This document shows positions 1 through 11,486 of a DNA stretch of 64,000 bases, one piece after another. The notes below the pieces were generated by a model that saw only the letters and a program-made list of their open reading frames with translations, was not told where the DNA came from and made no database searches. The stretch lies in NCBI RefSeq assembly GCF_019320115.1, contig NC_089584.1:100488320-100552319 (forward strand), in the 5' to 3' direction. The stretch comes from Miscanthus floridulus (lineage: Eukaryota > Streptophyta > Magnoliopsida > Poales > Poaceae). The stretch's first letter is position 1; each line of letters opens with the position of its first letter. The position numbers and the translations under genes are program-made.

Positions 1-762
1 CCCCCCCTCTAGCCATATTAGGACCTTACAATTCTCCACCACACTGCCGCCCTCACACCCTCTGCCTATGCCGCTGTCACCTCGGCACCTCCGGCAGCCA
101 GAGGTCTCGCTAGTGGTCTCGCCGCTCCCGGCACCCCCACCTCTCCGTCCTTCTTCATCTTCTCCCGAAGGTCCTGGTCCCCTCCTCATGCTGCCTCCGT
201 CACCATGGGAGCTGTGGTCGTCCTCACCATCAAGGGTTCTAGCTCCATCCTCCCTCTAACTCTGCTCGAGAATCCTGGCGCCACCACTGCCTCCATTTCT
301 CGACACCGTGACTTCTCTGCCTATCTGTGTTCGCTGTCGCCCCTGGTGGTGGAGAGATTGTCCAATAGTTGGAAGAAGTGGTTCCTGTCGTGGATCTGCT
401 CGTTGGTGTTGTGGATTTGGTGTTTCTCCTTTCTTCCTCTCTATCCCAAGGTACAACCTCCATGGCTAACCCTAACTTCCAATGTACCTTGCGATTTGGT
501 TTTGCTCTTCCACCATCTCTCCTCCTCTTTCCTCCTTGTGTGAATGGTTGTGTAGATTTGGAGCCCCATGTATGGATTAGCCACCAAAGTATGCCGTAAG
601 TCCTGGATCCAGGGCTGGAACTCCCGACCACTGGGAGTCCTAGTGATAGTCGGAACCTCCGACCCCTTGGTCGCTACTCCATCCATGTTTCTCCATCTCT
701 AGGCTCTCGTTCAACTTTCTTCTACCATGATTCTTAGTTTCTCTTTGTTTTTCTCCGTAGTG
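1..762 (+). other. Leader upstream of env-position ORF in element C, with candidate intron
   Basis: The segment is rich in C and T and has no convincing ORF. A pyrimidine-rich stretch ending TTCTCCGTAG at 760 is a good 3' splice site and is followed two bases later by the ATG at 763. A possible donor, CCCAAG/GTACAACC, lies at 451, which would give an intron of about 310 bases. Copies of the element's own LTR motif (GGAACTCCCGACC, GTCGGAACCTCCGACC) occur at about 615-665. Elements A and B have an intron-like segment in the same place. The splice sites are predicted by eye only. Confidence 0.4.
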
Positions 763-2526
763 ATGGCTTCTAGTAGTGATGACACTCCTCCACGTCATAG
801 TGAGAAGCGTTCCAAGAAGAACAATGACCCCATCTCATCCTCTCGTCCGGCTGGACACACCAAGGCATCCCTCCCTTGTGATGTAGCTGGTAGTTGTGTT
901 GGTCGTGCTCATGTTGCTCATGCTCAAACCCAAGCTCCAGCTTCACCCATTGGTGCTGCTGCTCGGGAGTTTGTTCCTGGCCTTAGTGATGTGCCCACTG
1001 TTGATCCTGCTGAGAAAGCTCTTGATCAAGAAGGAAGGACTATTGCTAAGGATGTGTGCACCATGACCCCACCTTCTGGTCCAGGATATTTTGGGATTAG
1101 CCAGTTACTTCCGTTTGTCGGTCCTACTCCATCCATCCTGAAGCCTTAGCGCACCCCCAATCCCGCTGGTAGCTACACCCCGCACTTGATGGTGGATTAT
1201 CATCACCATGTGGCTGAGATTCATCATCGGCATGCCCAACCTCTCTATGATGAGCCCAAGGATTTGAGGATTGAGTACAGGTTCTGGCAACTATTTCATT
1301 TTGACTTCTATCATCATTTGGTTTATCTCCGCTACATCAACAAGAGAGAGGCTCTAGTGATTTAGATGAAGGCCATTGACACCTTTGAGCTTAGCAAGCT
1401 GCCTGCCTTGGACATGACGTAGTTGCTCCATGACTTGAGGAGGATGGGGTTACGGCCATTGATGGAGTTTCGTAAGCCATGGAACAACGAGATTATCTAT
1501 CAGTTCTATGCCTCCTATCACTTGGACACTCGGGCGGATAAACATGTCATTCAATGGACCACCAAAAGCAAGCACTACAAGGTTGATTTTATTACCTTTT
1601 CTCGCCTTCTTGGCTTGGACCACAAGGATCGCACTTCCACTGCTATCACTGAGATTTTAGCTCTTGCTATGGATGAGTATCAGTACATGTATTTGGATGG
1701 TCATCATGCTGATGGGAAGACCGTTTGGCTGAAGCCCTACTACTATGTGCTCAACAACATTCTTCATCAGATCTTATATCCCAAGATCGGTGACTCTACT
1801 AATCTCCGTGAGGATTCCCAGGTTGTACTTGATTGCTTTGAAGATGAGTTTACCAAGTTCTCCATCAATCGTTATATTTGGGACAAGATCTTCGTGGCTA
1901 GTGAGGATGTGGTGAAGCACTACCCCTATGCTCCATTCATCATGCATATCATTGAGCACATGTCAGGCATTCACTTCCCTTCAGATGCCCCTCACAAAGT
2001 TCTCAAGCTGTCCAACAAGATGTCGCTTCAGGCAAAGAGGGGGTTAAAGGAGGCAGCTAAGGGAAAAGGAAAAGGAAAAGGCAAAGGTGCCTTGGGCTCC
2101 TCCTCATGTGCTTCTCCATTATGTGCTTTGTGCTCTCGCTGTGCTCATAGTGAGGAGCCTCAGTCCTCCTCTTCCTTCGGTGGTAAGCCCCCCAACAAGT
2201 CCTAGTTCTTCATGAAGTATATGTTTGGAGCTTGTTGTGCGAGTGCTGAGTGTGAGCAAGAGATGCTAGTGAGGATGCATCGCATTGAGCAAAAGCTTGA
2301 CATTCACTCCGCACTGCCTCAGGACTTGGAGCCACTTCGTGATCCTTTAGAGCTTTATGATGAGGCTTGCAAGGAATACTATGGAGAGTCATCCGATCAG
2401 CCCCGTCCCCATGGCAAGTCACAAATGGAAGTCAATGATGAGGAGTACCACGAGGAAGATGATGACGACGATGACGATGATTATGGTGGTGACCGTGATG
2501 ATGATGAGGACTACGATGATGAGTAG
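763..2526 (+). pseudogene. Env-position (third) ORF of element C, broken
   Basis: One reading frame of about 587 codons runs from the ATG at 763 to TAG at 2524-2526 and is interrupted only by TAG codons, at about 1147, 1363, 1420 and 2203. The N-terminus is Ser/Thr/Pro/Lys-rich and contains a KRSKK basic patch. The middle (about residues 220-430) is a folded-looking domain with FYASYHLD, FSRLLGLDHKD and an Ile/Tyr-rich tail. A Gly-Lys repeat follows (about 2070-2090), and the C-terminus is an acidic run of Asp and Glu. No signal peptide or membrane helix is evident, so it does not look like a fusogenic envelope protein. The domain recalls the 'putative plant transposon protein' family known from plant retroelements; that is recognition from memory, not a search. 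The four TAG stops would fit C-to-T changes at CAG. Confidence 0.6.
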
Positions 2527-3100
2527 TCATTTCTTTCACGTGGCCAACCCTTTTTGGCACTTGTTAACAAACGGGGAGTGTTAGGCTTTGATCTTATTGT
2601 AATAAGTTAGTCACTTGGAGCTTGTGAGACTTTAAAACTTTTAGCTTGTATGAACTATGTCGTGTGGTTGCACTATGTGATGGACAACTATATTTGTGTG
2701 TGTGATGGATGATTGTAGGACAAGTAATGTTTATCTACATATCTATTAGTCTCTACACGTGAATGGTGGATGTTATTTTGGATGGCCATGTGTTCTTCAA
2801 GTTGTTACTTTGATATCTTGGCCATCATATTTTCTTTTACTTGTTGTGTGAATATAACATGTCATATTGTATCTCCTTTTTCATGGATATTCACTTGTTC
2901 ACATACACTTGTTGGACCCAATAGATTGCAAAATTTAGGGGGAGTGTCTATCTTAATATATCCAAGTGATGTGTTGATGATCATCATTGAAATTCAAATT
3001 CATTGCATATATTAAGGGGGGGGCTCTCTATAAATTTTGGGGTTCAAAAGCTTTAAATTCTTACATTCTTATGAAAGCCTAAGTTGGTTGTCATCAATTA
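2527..3100 (+). other. AT-rich spacer between third ORF and polypurine tract, element C
   Basis: No gene is visible. The stretch has purine-rich spots (AAACGGGGAG near 2570, TTAGGGGGAG near 2936 and an eight-G run near 3017) resembling the secondary purine tract seen at the same place in A and B. It is probably the 3' untranslated part of the element's RNA. Confidence 0.5.
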
Positions 3101-3115
3101 CCAAAAAGGGGAGAT
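3101..3115 (+). other. Polypurine tract of element C
   Basis: The sequence CCAAAAAGGGGAGAT lies directly before the LTR start TGAAAG. It is nearly the same as the tracts of A and B (AAAAAGGGGGAGAT before TG). It would prime plus-strand DNA synthesis. Confidence 0.8.
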
Positions 3116-4279
3116 TGAAAGTGCATTTGCCCCCTATGTGGGTTTTGGTGTATTGATGACATCCAAATTAGAGACTAATGAGATCTTAATGAGATGTATT
3201 GTAGCTTTCGTCCCTTGAAAGCTTTAAAAGAGTTGATCTAAGATGAAATGGTATCCCTCAATTCTTCAAGTGCAAAAAGCGGATGAACCCATAGTGCTCT
3301 CCAAAGCTTTTGTGTTTTGTTTTGGGTTTAGATATGTCGTACTATAAAGAGGGATGCAAGTTTAGGTGGTCTAAGGAAGATAGAGTGCTCAAGCATAAAA
3401 ATAAAATTAAAAGAGAGACATAAAGTCACCTCATGAACACTTGCATATAGTTTGTGGACTTTTGTTAGTCGGAAGTTCCGGCGTGAGATGGGAGTTTTGG
3501 CTGTCGGAAGTCCCAACGTTTGGTGCCGAAAGTCCTGGCGCTTGCCAACTTAGTCGTAGCCCACCTGCGCACCTTCGCCCGCCGGAAGTCCCGATAGGAG
3601 TCGGGAGTTTTGGGTGCCGGTAGTCCCGGCTCTCACCGGAAGTCCTAACGCTTTGGGACTTAGTCGCCTGGCTAACTATGTCTGTCGAGAGTCCCGATGG
3701 AAGCCGGAAGTCCTTGCTGCCGAAAGTCCCAGCAATAGTCGGGAGTTCCGATGATATGCGAGCAAGCCCAGTGGAGTGCTTGCTTTGAGAGAGGCAAGGA
3801 TGTGGAAGAGACTCTGACTTTTGTGGTCACCTCAACAATGCAGACGTAGGAGCTCCTTTGTGGGGTTGCCGAACCTCGAAATAAATTCTTGTGTCCCGCG
3901 TGCTTGTCGTTGTTGTGATTTGTGCTATCATATTTGTTCTTGTTGGTTTGTCTTCCTCCCCAACTCTCCTCTTAGGGTTTGGACTCGATCTACGGAGTGG
4001 TGACCTTCCGTCGTTAAAGGAGCAACCCCAACACTTCATCTTACCACTAGGGAGTGGGATGGTAAGATATCTTTCACTCAAAGTTCATTTTATCACTTGT
4101 AGTGCTATTCTCGTAGGTGCCGGAACTCCCGGCTGTTTGCATCAAAACTTCCGGCTGATGGAAGTTCCGGTGCAAACTGTCGGGACTTCCAACTGTCACT
4201 GACATTTGACTTTGAGATTACGCAGAAATTTTTAGATATGCCTATTCACCCCCCTCTAGGCATTGTTTAGATCCTTTCA
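3116..4279 (+). repeat. 3' LTR of element C
   Basis: The LTR begins TGAAAGTGCATTTGCCCCCT directly after the polypurine tract and ends ...TAGATCCTTTCA. Both ends match the LTR ends of A and B (TGAAAGCATCTAGGCCCCTA, GATCCTTTCA), but the interior differs. It is about 1164 bp, against about 1.5 kb in A and B. The interior carries many copies of a CCGGAAGTCCCGG-like motif in both orientations (3467-3760 and 4120-4200). Confidence 0.8.
3467..3760 (+). repeat. Cluster of CCGGAAGTCCCGG-type motifs in LTR of element C
   Basis: About a dozen imperfect copies of a 12-15 base motif occur here (GTCGGAAGTTCCGG, GTCGGAAGTCCC, CCGGAAGTCCCG, GTCGGGAGTTCCG). Their spacing is irregular, and several can pair with each other. 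A few more copies occur at 4120-4200. The cluster occupies the same part of the LTR as the CCGGACGC cluster in A and B, so it may serve as a regulatory motif array; that role is inference. Confidence 0.6.
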
Positions 4280-4398
4280 GATGCCTACCAATCGGATGCG
4301 TTCGTTGTGGAAAAACCCTTTCTAGAACACATTAGACGATAACAACACAGCGTCTGATGCACCACTGTTCATCGCCCGATGCGTTTTGAGCAATGAAC
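4280..4398. other. Old flanking DNA left of the CACTA element
   Basis: No gene is visible. GATGCG/CGATGCG-type words recur here and again at 5720-5870, so the two sides look like one older repeat interrupted by the CACTA insertion. Confidence 0.3.
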
Positions 4399-5716
4399 CA
4401 CTACTACAGATTGACCTACCACCAACGCACATATCACCGCTGATATCATTAAAAACGATGGTGATAGCTATCACCAATGGTTCGTAATATGAGCCGTCGG
4501 TGATAAGAGTATCACCGCCGGTTCATAAGAACGTCCACATCGATAACTATCATCACTACTTCGTCTTACCAACCGATGGTGATAGTCTATCATCATAGCC
4601 GGTTTGCACCACCAGCCGGCGGTGATGATGTGCTCCTCATCATTGCCACCTCGCCATATCAACCAGCGGTGAAGATATTTTTACCGCCAGCTCGTTGTAT
4701 GATACGCCGATGATAACCAAGCTGCAGTATAAATAAATTCATAACTTTTTTGAATAAAATCATATGAAAACAAACTTTCTATCAAAGTTGTAGATCTCAA
4801 CGCAATTGACAACTTTGTAGTTGATGACTTTTTCATTTGAAACCATTTACGGTCCTAGAATTCTGTTTGAAGCGCTCCAATTTTGAAATTCAATTTTTCG
4901 AATTGTACAAACGACCCTAGATGGAAAACGACCAAAACCAAAGTTATAAATCTCGATGAGATATACAACTTTGTAGTTGACAACTATTTCATTAGAAATC
5001 ATTTATAGTCTCAAATTTGTATTTGAAGTTTTAACATTTTAAAAAACAATTTTTTCAAACAACCTCGGATAAAAAATCGACCAAAACTAAAGTTGTAGAT
5101 TTCGATGAGAACAACAACTTTCTAGTCGATAAGTTTTTCATTTGAAATCATTTGAGGTCCCAAAAGTCTGGCTGAAATTTTGATGTTTTGAAATTCAAAT
5201 TTGTCAAACGACCTCGGATGGCAAAAGAACCAAAATCAAAGTTATAGATCTCGATTAGAACAACAAATTTGTAGTTTATGACTTTTTCATCTAAAGTCGT
5301 TGAGGGTCCTAAATATTTATTTTAAATTCTAAAAAGTTTATATTAGGGGAATAGATATGCTATACAGACACAAGTGACTTAGAGATGGAGTGGTTAGAAG
5401 AGCTATAAGGACAAAGGTCTCAGGTTCGAATCCCAGCACCACGAGCAGCTTCCTGGTATCATGAAGCTGGAGCTGGCGGGGGGCTTCCTAGGATTGAAAC
5501 AAATTGTTTTGATGTTTTTGGCCCATTTTTGGATTTTCAAAAATTTAAATCACCGCCGTCTGGTAATACGAACCGACTATGATAAGCTAGTATCACCGTC
5601 GGTCACAAACCGCATGCGATGAGAATATCATCACCAACGATAGCTTACTGCCGAGACCGAAAAGCGTTTGTGATGGACTTCACGAACCGCTTGTGAAAGG
5701 TCAGAATGTAGTAGTG
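4399..5716. mobile_element. Non-autonomous CACTA (En/Spm) element
   Basis: The element begins CACTACTACAGATTGACCT and ends AGGTCAGAATGTAGTAGTG, whose reverse complement starts CACTACTACATTCTGACCT. It is flanked on both sides by AAC (4396-4398 and 5717-5719), the 3-base target duplication expected of CACTA elements. Subterminal copies of TATCACCGCCGGTTCATA-like words in both orientations (4430-4720 and 5560-5680) are also typical. It is 1318 bp with no transposase ORF, so it could move only with help in trans. Confidence 0.9.
4783..5330 (+). repeat. About 150-bp tandem repeat, four copies, inside the CACTA element
   Basis: Four diverged units start near 4783, 4939, 5088 and 5237. Each opens with AAAGTT(G/A)TAGATCTC, continues with ACAACTTTGTAGTTGA and TTTTTCATTTGAAA, and ends with GGTCC. 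The spacing is 149-156 bp. Such internal tandem arrays are common in CACTA derivatives. Confidence 0.8.
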
Positions 5717-5719
5717 AAC

Positions 5720-7055
5720 CCTTGCGTGAACAGTGTCCCCATTTGCGTTTGGTGATTCCCTGCGTCAGCGCCCGATGGATTTGCATCCCCTGCTGCGCAG
5801 CTTCTGAGTTACATCAGACGCTACGCTTGTCATTCGATGCTTCCATCAACAGCGTCCGCTGCAACATTCAACACTCTATTCACTTTCAATTTGAATTACT
5901 TTGTGAATAAAGTTGACTTCAATGATCTTTGGGCTAACTCTGAGCTAGCTACTGCTAAGTTTGACAAGTGTGCACCATACATATTCAATTAAACTCACCG
6001 AGATCAAGCTACTAGTTCATACCCCTTTATAGTACAGCCAAAGAAAAAACAAAGTCCTAAACTACTCCAAGTGTCTCTCCAACACCAAACGACACTTAGA
6101 ACTAATATGTCCTTAATCTTGTCAGCCATCCTTTGAAAACCGAAACAATTTCCATCGATAGGAGTATGAATACAATTGATTGCCCAAACAATTGCCATTA
6201 TTGTGACTCAACTCAAATTATCTCTATAAAACATATGTTAGTCATAATAATCATGTGTAGTCATTAATCATCGAAACCCTAGATGCTTTGAGACGCAACA
6301 CCCGTGATGCTAATGCTACATTCGAGTTGAGAATTTGCTTCCTTGGTTTGTTACACAACATAAATATTCTTAGCACCCATTTTATATCTCTGTGTGCAAT
6401 AGATTGTTGTACATATTGTTAACAGAGTATTTATTAATAGAGTTGCTTGTTTATTCAATTTTCTGATATAATGACTTTCTATTATTTTCTATGTAGCCGG
6501 CTAGCAGCAGATACCATAAAATCATTAGCATTCATAAAAATATTGAGCATATTTCGATTGATTCATAATTTAATTTTTAATTTAAACTTAATTTTGAGCT
6601 TTACTTTGTTATGTTAACAAAACTTTGAATGTCAGCTAAGCACACATGAAAGGAAATTAAATGAAAAAATAATACTTTCTAAACCATGAATTTAGATAAT
6701 CTTTTTTATTATTATTTTTTAGACCATTTTGGGGCTAAACAGTTTAAACGAAGACTCAGATATGGCACTACGTGAAGAATTTTTAGTTTCATAACTATTG
6801 AAGCAATGCAGCTAGATCCAATCAAAATAGATTGCGCTTGATTATTAGCATCTAATTAAAGAATCGCAGGATTTTTTAGTCTCTAGATACTTTATTTGGG
6901 ATGGACAAGAAAAAAATGTAAAAATCGAAATGATACACAAACAAACGCGACCCACTAATTAGCTTGTTGTGTCACGCCAAATTGGCAAATTGCATGGCGT
7001 GACTAGCTTTGCTCCGTGGCTCGTCCACGTGGAAAAGTGGCAACGTGTTCATTTA
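5720..7055. other. AT-rich intergenic DNA, no recognised gene
   Basis: I see no supportable gene. A 64-codon minus-strand frame at 6004-6198 (starting MAIVWAINCIHTP) has ordinary composition, but I do not recognise it and it has no visible flanking exons. Near 6972-7005 there is a perfect 9-base inverted repeat (GTCACGCCA / TGGCGTGAC), which looks like part of an older repeat. Confidence 0.4.
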
Positions 7056-7600
7056 GGGGCCGTTTGACATGGCATGGCTACCGGGGGCAGCTCCTGGAGT
7101 TATTTTGCGGAGGAGTCTCAAAATATGCGCTGACTCGTGGTGTGATGCTGGTGGCGTGGTGAAGAGAAGGGCAACGCGAGGTGAGAGAGAGTGACAGGCG
7201 GAACCGAGAAGAAGATAAGGCAACGATCGTCCTATTCTTCAGCACCACTCCAGCGATACTTTTTAACGACCGAACAGTATTTTCTCTTATAAAAAATCAA
7301 TATAAACATCAGTATAAATCAAATTTCAACGAAACAAACATGAGTTGGGAGGAGAGAGAAACAAGAGATAGGCCATAAGGGAGGAGGAAATAAAATAAAG
7401 GAAAAATGAGAGAGATAGATAAAATAGAAAATAAAAAGAAAAAGGTATTTTGATCATTTTATCATTGTACCTATATGGAGATGTTGTTTTGCCGAACGGT
7501 CCACAAAAACTATTTGAGCTCTCCAAGTGAATCTGCTCCACGGGTGAAGTCACAACTGAAGCTGTTTTTGGCGGGAGACGGGACTCTACCAAACGAGCCC
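7056..7600. mobile_element. Tourist/PIF-Harbinger-like non-autonomous element
   Basis: The ends are GGGGCCGTTTGACATGGC and ...CTCTACCAAACGAGCCC, whose reverse complement is GGGCTCGTTTGGTAGAG. The flanks are TTA on both sides (7053-7055 and 7601-7603), the 3-base duplication typical of PIF/Harbinger. The element is 545 bp with no transposase. Short frames inside it are not genes. Confidence 0.7.
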
Positions 7601-7696
7601 TTAGTCACGCCAATACATATGATGTGACTGTAGTGACGAGTCTTGCCACATCCTTTGTTGCATACTATTAAGGAGCACATGAGCTAAAAAAAATAT

Positions 7697-7850
7697 CATA
7701 GAACATCACATGTATACTACATGAACATCATAAAATACATCATAGACCATCACATATATACAACGTGAAACATCACAAAATATATAGAACATCACATGTA
7801 CACTATGTGAAAATCATAAAATATATTTAGAACATCACATGTATACATAA
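7697..7850 (+). repeat. About 43-bp tandem repeat, four copies
   Basis: Units start near 7698, 7743, 7785 and 7828 with TAGAACATCACATGTATAC and minor changes. Each is followed by a TGAACATCATAAAATA-like half. The array is AT-rich and non-coding. Confidence 0.75.
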
Positions 7851-7925
7851 AACTTATGTGCATAAATTTGCAACTTCGTAAGAAAATATGTGTTAAGTAT
7901 TGTCCGTAAAAAGTTATATACAAAG

Positions 7926-8405
7926 TAGTGTTTTGTTTGGGGGCATAGTGGAATGGGACGGTCCTGTTGTTCGTTGTTATTCGTTTGGTTGTGAGAATGG
8001 AACGGTTCATGTTTTCTGTTTGGTTGAAGGGACGAAGGATGAGAGGAAGTTTAACACCATCCGCTATAGTCTGTGAACCCCACATGTCAGCAGTGGGCCA
8101 CACAGGACAACCTTATCTTCTTCCCCGCGTCCTCTTCGATTTCTGATGGCCGCCCACAGCGCAACGCCCGCCCTAGGTGTCTCCGTTGCCCGCTCCCTTG
8201 TGCCCCACACAGCAACTAATTGAAGACGGAGGATGACACTGTGTACCAGGGACGACCCGTCCCTCGATTTTGTGGGACGGTCCCCCAAATCTGAGGGGTA
8301 TATTCTCTTCAGGGATTGACCGCCCTCGACTGCCCCTTGTCCAAACACCGATCATCCCAGTATTGCCCCGCCCCATCCCAGGTGATCCGCTGAACCAAAC
8401 ACGGT
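7926..8405. mobile_element. Possible MITE-like element
   Basis: The left edge TAGTGTTTTGTTTGGGGG resembles the reverse complement of the right edge (ACCGTGTTTGGTTCAGCGG). Such GTTTGG ends are common in grass MITEs. No clear target duplication was found, so the exact ends and the class are uncertain. Confidence 0.35.
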
Positions 8406-8507
8406 CTAAAAGTTGTGAGTACAACTTTATAACTTTCAAAAAAGGGAAGTTGTAGTTTTTTAAAAAATGAAAAGAAATGTTGCAGGCACATGGATTGACA
8501 GCTGGAT

Positions 8508-9590
8508 TTAGCTCAGCGATCGTTCGCCGAACAGGATTTTGGAACAATGAACATCTTTGCACTCGAATAAAATGTTGTGTATACAGACCAGAGAGGGTGT
8601 CACGAAATGACCAAATTTGTGCAAAATCAAACTTGATTTCTCATTTGTGATTACAAGGACAACCGAGTTCCGATCCACAGTTTTGCCCTGGTGACAAGCA
8701 ACCGGGCGCAAGCACAACCCTATACCGCCTCCTACACTCAAACTCGAATGTCTCTGCTGGCACTTAACGAAATCTTCAACAACTCCTACATGGCACGTAG
8801 GATATCTAATGCCGTCTTCCACGTCCACGTCAACGACGTGGAGACCTACCTCGGCGGCGTCGAGAGTTTCATCACTCCTGCGGCCAAAACCTGCACCAGC
8901 CACCTCCGAGACCTGGGGCTGGTAACATTCTTCGCTGTGCGCATCGATCCAGCCATCCTCGGAGTCCCAGTCCGCCGGCAAGGCCGAGCGCGGGCTCGCC
9001 AGCGAGCTGATCCTTCCTGTCGCGCTCTCAGACGCCTCGTCGTCGTCATCGGAATCCCATAAGTCCACGTTGAGTGTGCTCTTGGGGGACGCCGTCGCCC
9101 AGGTCCAGCCGTGCTTTGCCGGCTCGGCGGACACGAGGAACGGGTGGTCCAGTACCTGCGCGGCGGAGGGGCGTTGCCGGGGGTTTCTTTGCAGGCACAC
9201 GCGCAGGAAGTCCTTGGCCTCGGACGACAGCCACGCGGGCGTTTCCGGGACGGCGTCCGTGTATGCGATCCTGTGAACCGCCACGTAGACGTCGTCGGCG
9301 TCGCTCCAGGGCGCGGCGCCGGTCGCCATCTCGATGACGGTGCAGGCGAGCGCCCACACGTCGGCGGGCGGGCCATGCTCCTCGCCACGGGCCACCTCGG
9401 GCGCCATGAACGCCGGGGAGCCAGCAACGGGGCGGCCGTCGCAGCAGCCCACCGCCGGCCTGGCGCAGCCGAAGTCGGCGAGCTTGGCCCGGCCTTCGGC
9501 GCTGACCACGACGTTGGCGGCCTTGACGTCACCGTGCACGAGCGACTCCTCCCCGTGGAGGTAGGCCACGACGTTGGTGAATGAAACACC
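8508..9590 (-). pseudogene. MAPKKK-like protein kinase, 5'-truncated
   Basis: The frame encodes the C-terminal two thirds of a serine/threonine kinase domain closest in my memory to the plant intronless MAPKKK17/18-type kinases, which act in stress MAP kinase cascades. Counting from the VAYLHGEESL start, visible motifs are catalytic-loop HGDVKAANV (residues 12-20), DFGCAR (32-37), MAPE (55-58), DVWALACTVIEM (70-81) and RNPRQRPSA (128-136), followed by an acidic, Ser-rich tail. The glycine-rich loop, the ATP-binding lysine and subdomains III-V are missing. Homology stops abruptly at about 9590, just before the catalytic loop, and unrelated sequence follows. The C-terminal 60-80 residues are probably read-through of 3' flank. 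It cannot be an active kinase. A pseudogene or a transposon-captured fragment are the alternatives. Confidence 0.75.
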
Positions 9591-11486
9591 CGATGAACAA
9601 TCCCCCTGTCCTGTCCCCCCTCTTGCGCGTCTCTGTCCCGGTCTCTCCTCCTCGTCCTCCCTTCCGTTCTTCCTCGGACCCCGCGCGCCTCAATTTGTAC
9701 GTCGGCGTCCGGATCCTCCGCACGTGACGAGTGCGAAAACGTGCGGGAAGCGAGCCAGTGGCGGGGGATCGCGCGACGCGCCCGTCGACGTCGACGCCAA
9801 GGGACATCGTGGCGGGGTTGTAGCGGCAGTGGATGGCCAAATCGGCCCTGTCTTTCTGGACACTCGACCGATTTTTCCGGCCTGCGGCGTGACGGGTCGG
9901 AGACTGGGACGTGGTAGGCACCCACCACAGGCCACAGCACGGATCCGCATCGGCGCATATTCCGTCCACGTTTTCGTTGGTGAAATGGATGTTTGCCTTA
10001 CTTAGGTCAACTCTGAAGTCGCTGCAAATCTTCTGCATGTTGGTCTTGCAGATAAGGCCTGGCCCGTGGTTGGATTTCTCCTCTTCGCTCTTCTTCTTTT
10101 TTTTTTTAGAATAACACAGTACAACAATTTTCTCTCCTTTTTTTCCGACGTCGAGTTGCTGCATTGGAAGAGACTTGGTATAATCAGATCTCAGTAGTAG
10201 TAGTCAGTAGTCACTACACATGGAGTTGAAAACCTGCAACCATTCTTGTGTAAACAGAGAGAGGTCAGCACACGTGCAGTCGTGCAGAACTCTCCGGCTG
10301 CGAGTTGCCAAATGGAGCGGCGAACGCAGGAACAAGCGTGGACGTTTCGCTTCGCCCCGTTCCTTCCTCGTTAGCAGTCGGCAGACGGCACACAGGGGAG
10401 TCCTGACCTGTCCTGCCCCCGGCGACTTGGCGCCTTGGCGGCCGGCCTCTCCGCTCCGGTCTCAGTCTCACTTGGCCGTTGGAATTTCCAACAGACTGGA
10501 TCCTGGTCCTTCTCCTTCCAAGAGGTCAACCAGCTGATCCATCCATAAGGTTCATGCACACGGCCACATGCCTTTCGGCGACCTCCTCTCCCCCTTTCGC
10601 CTTTCTTTGTCAAAGTTCGACGCACATGTCCTTTTCAGCAAGTGCGTTTCTGCACTGCAAGCGGGCTGCTTGACGGCCCTGACTGATGTTATGGGGACGT
10701 GGACGTCCAGGCGCGATTAGCGTTGGATAACGATCGGCAAGATTGGGACAAAAATAAAATATCACGGATCAGTCAGCTACCATTTCCTGATTCCACGCTG
10801 GCTCTTTACACAATCAATTGCTTGTGTTGAAGAGGTAGAATGAACTTCTTCTTCCTTTTGTACTACAAAACCATTTGCCTGCTGGAAGAGGCAAATTTGT
10901 ATCTTTGGCCTGCATGGAGGACAATATGTCTATGAAATGTTTGTAAAACGAAGGGCAATGACAACTAAACTACTACTACCATCCAAGACTAAAACTGGGT
11001 AAGGTCTGTTAACAGGCAACCACCTTAAAGATGAATTAAGAATTTCCAGGAGTAATCTATTGCATTGAATAATCACTAGGCCTTCTCTCATCATGTGCAA
11101 AATACTATTCCTTGCCGGCTCGCCGTTCACGATGACCTGTCAAGTATGAGAAGCGAGAAAAACTGTACAAATTGTGCACAAGGATACTCTGGTTGTGTCA
11201 AAATGAACACTGGATTGGATTTCTTTTTCAGCCTGTCCGCCAGCACTGGGAATTGGAAACAACGGGTACTTTTCGGACAAAGTTTCAGTTTTTCTTAGTT
11301 CTAACAATCCATTTAGGGCTCAAACACTCGAGATAGGAAATGGGACGGAAGGAGCCGACGGTTGACTGTCATGTTGTAGTTGAATAGGAAACGCTATGAT
11401 AAAAACAGTCTCAAGTTTCTTACTAGTATTTGCTTTTCAACAGCACATGCACAATGGGCTTGACTTGAGGGAAAACATGCATCTAG

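Larger units (their letters stand above)
1..4279 (+). mobile_element. Ty1/Copia SIRE/Maximus-like element C, 3' portion
   Basis: This is the right-hand part of an LTR retrotransposon that enters from the left edge. In order it holds a leader with splice-like signals (1-762), an env-position ORF (763-2526), an AT-rich spacer, a polypurine tract ending at 3115 and a 3' LTR (3116-4279). The order and the polypurine tract match elements A and B further right, which carry Copia pol, so the assignment to the same lineage is by architecture. No pol is visible here. The 5 bases after the LTR (GATGC, 4280-4284) would be the target duplication, but the left end lies outside the window. Confidence 0.75.

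Noticed and set aside
5385..5450. tRNA-like sequence with GGTTCGAATCC (5423-5433)
   Set aside because: The B-box word fits, but I cannot fold acceptor and anticodon arms; it is inside the CACTA element and is at most a tRNA-derived remnant.
6004..6198. Minus-strand 64-codon protein
   Set aside because: The composition is plausible, but I know no family for it and no flanking exon or start context supports it.
8846..9958. A 370-codon minus-strand frame overlapping the kinase fragment
   Set aside because: It is the shifted reading of the kinase frame, full of Arg and Pro; the kinase motifs are in the other frame.
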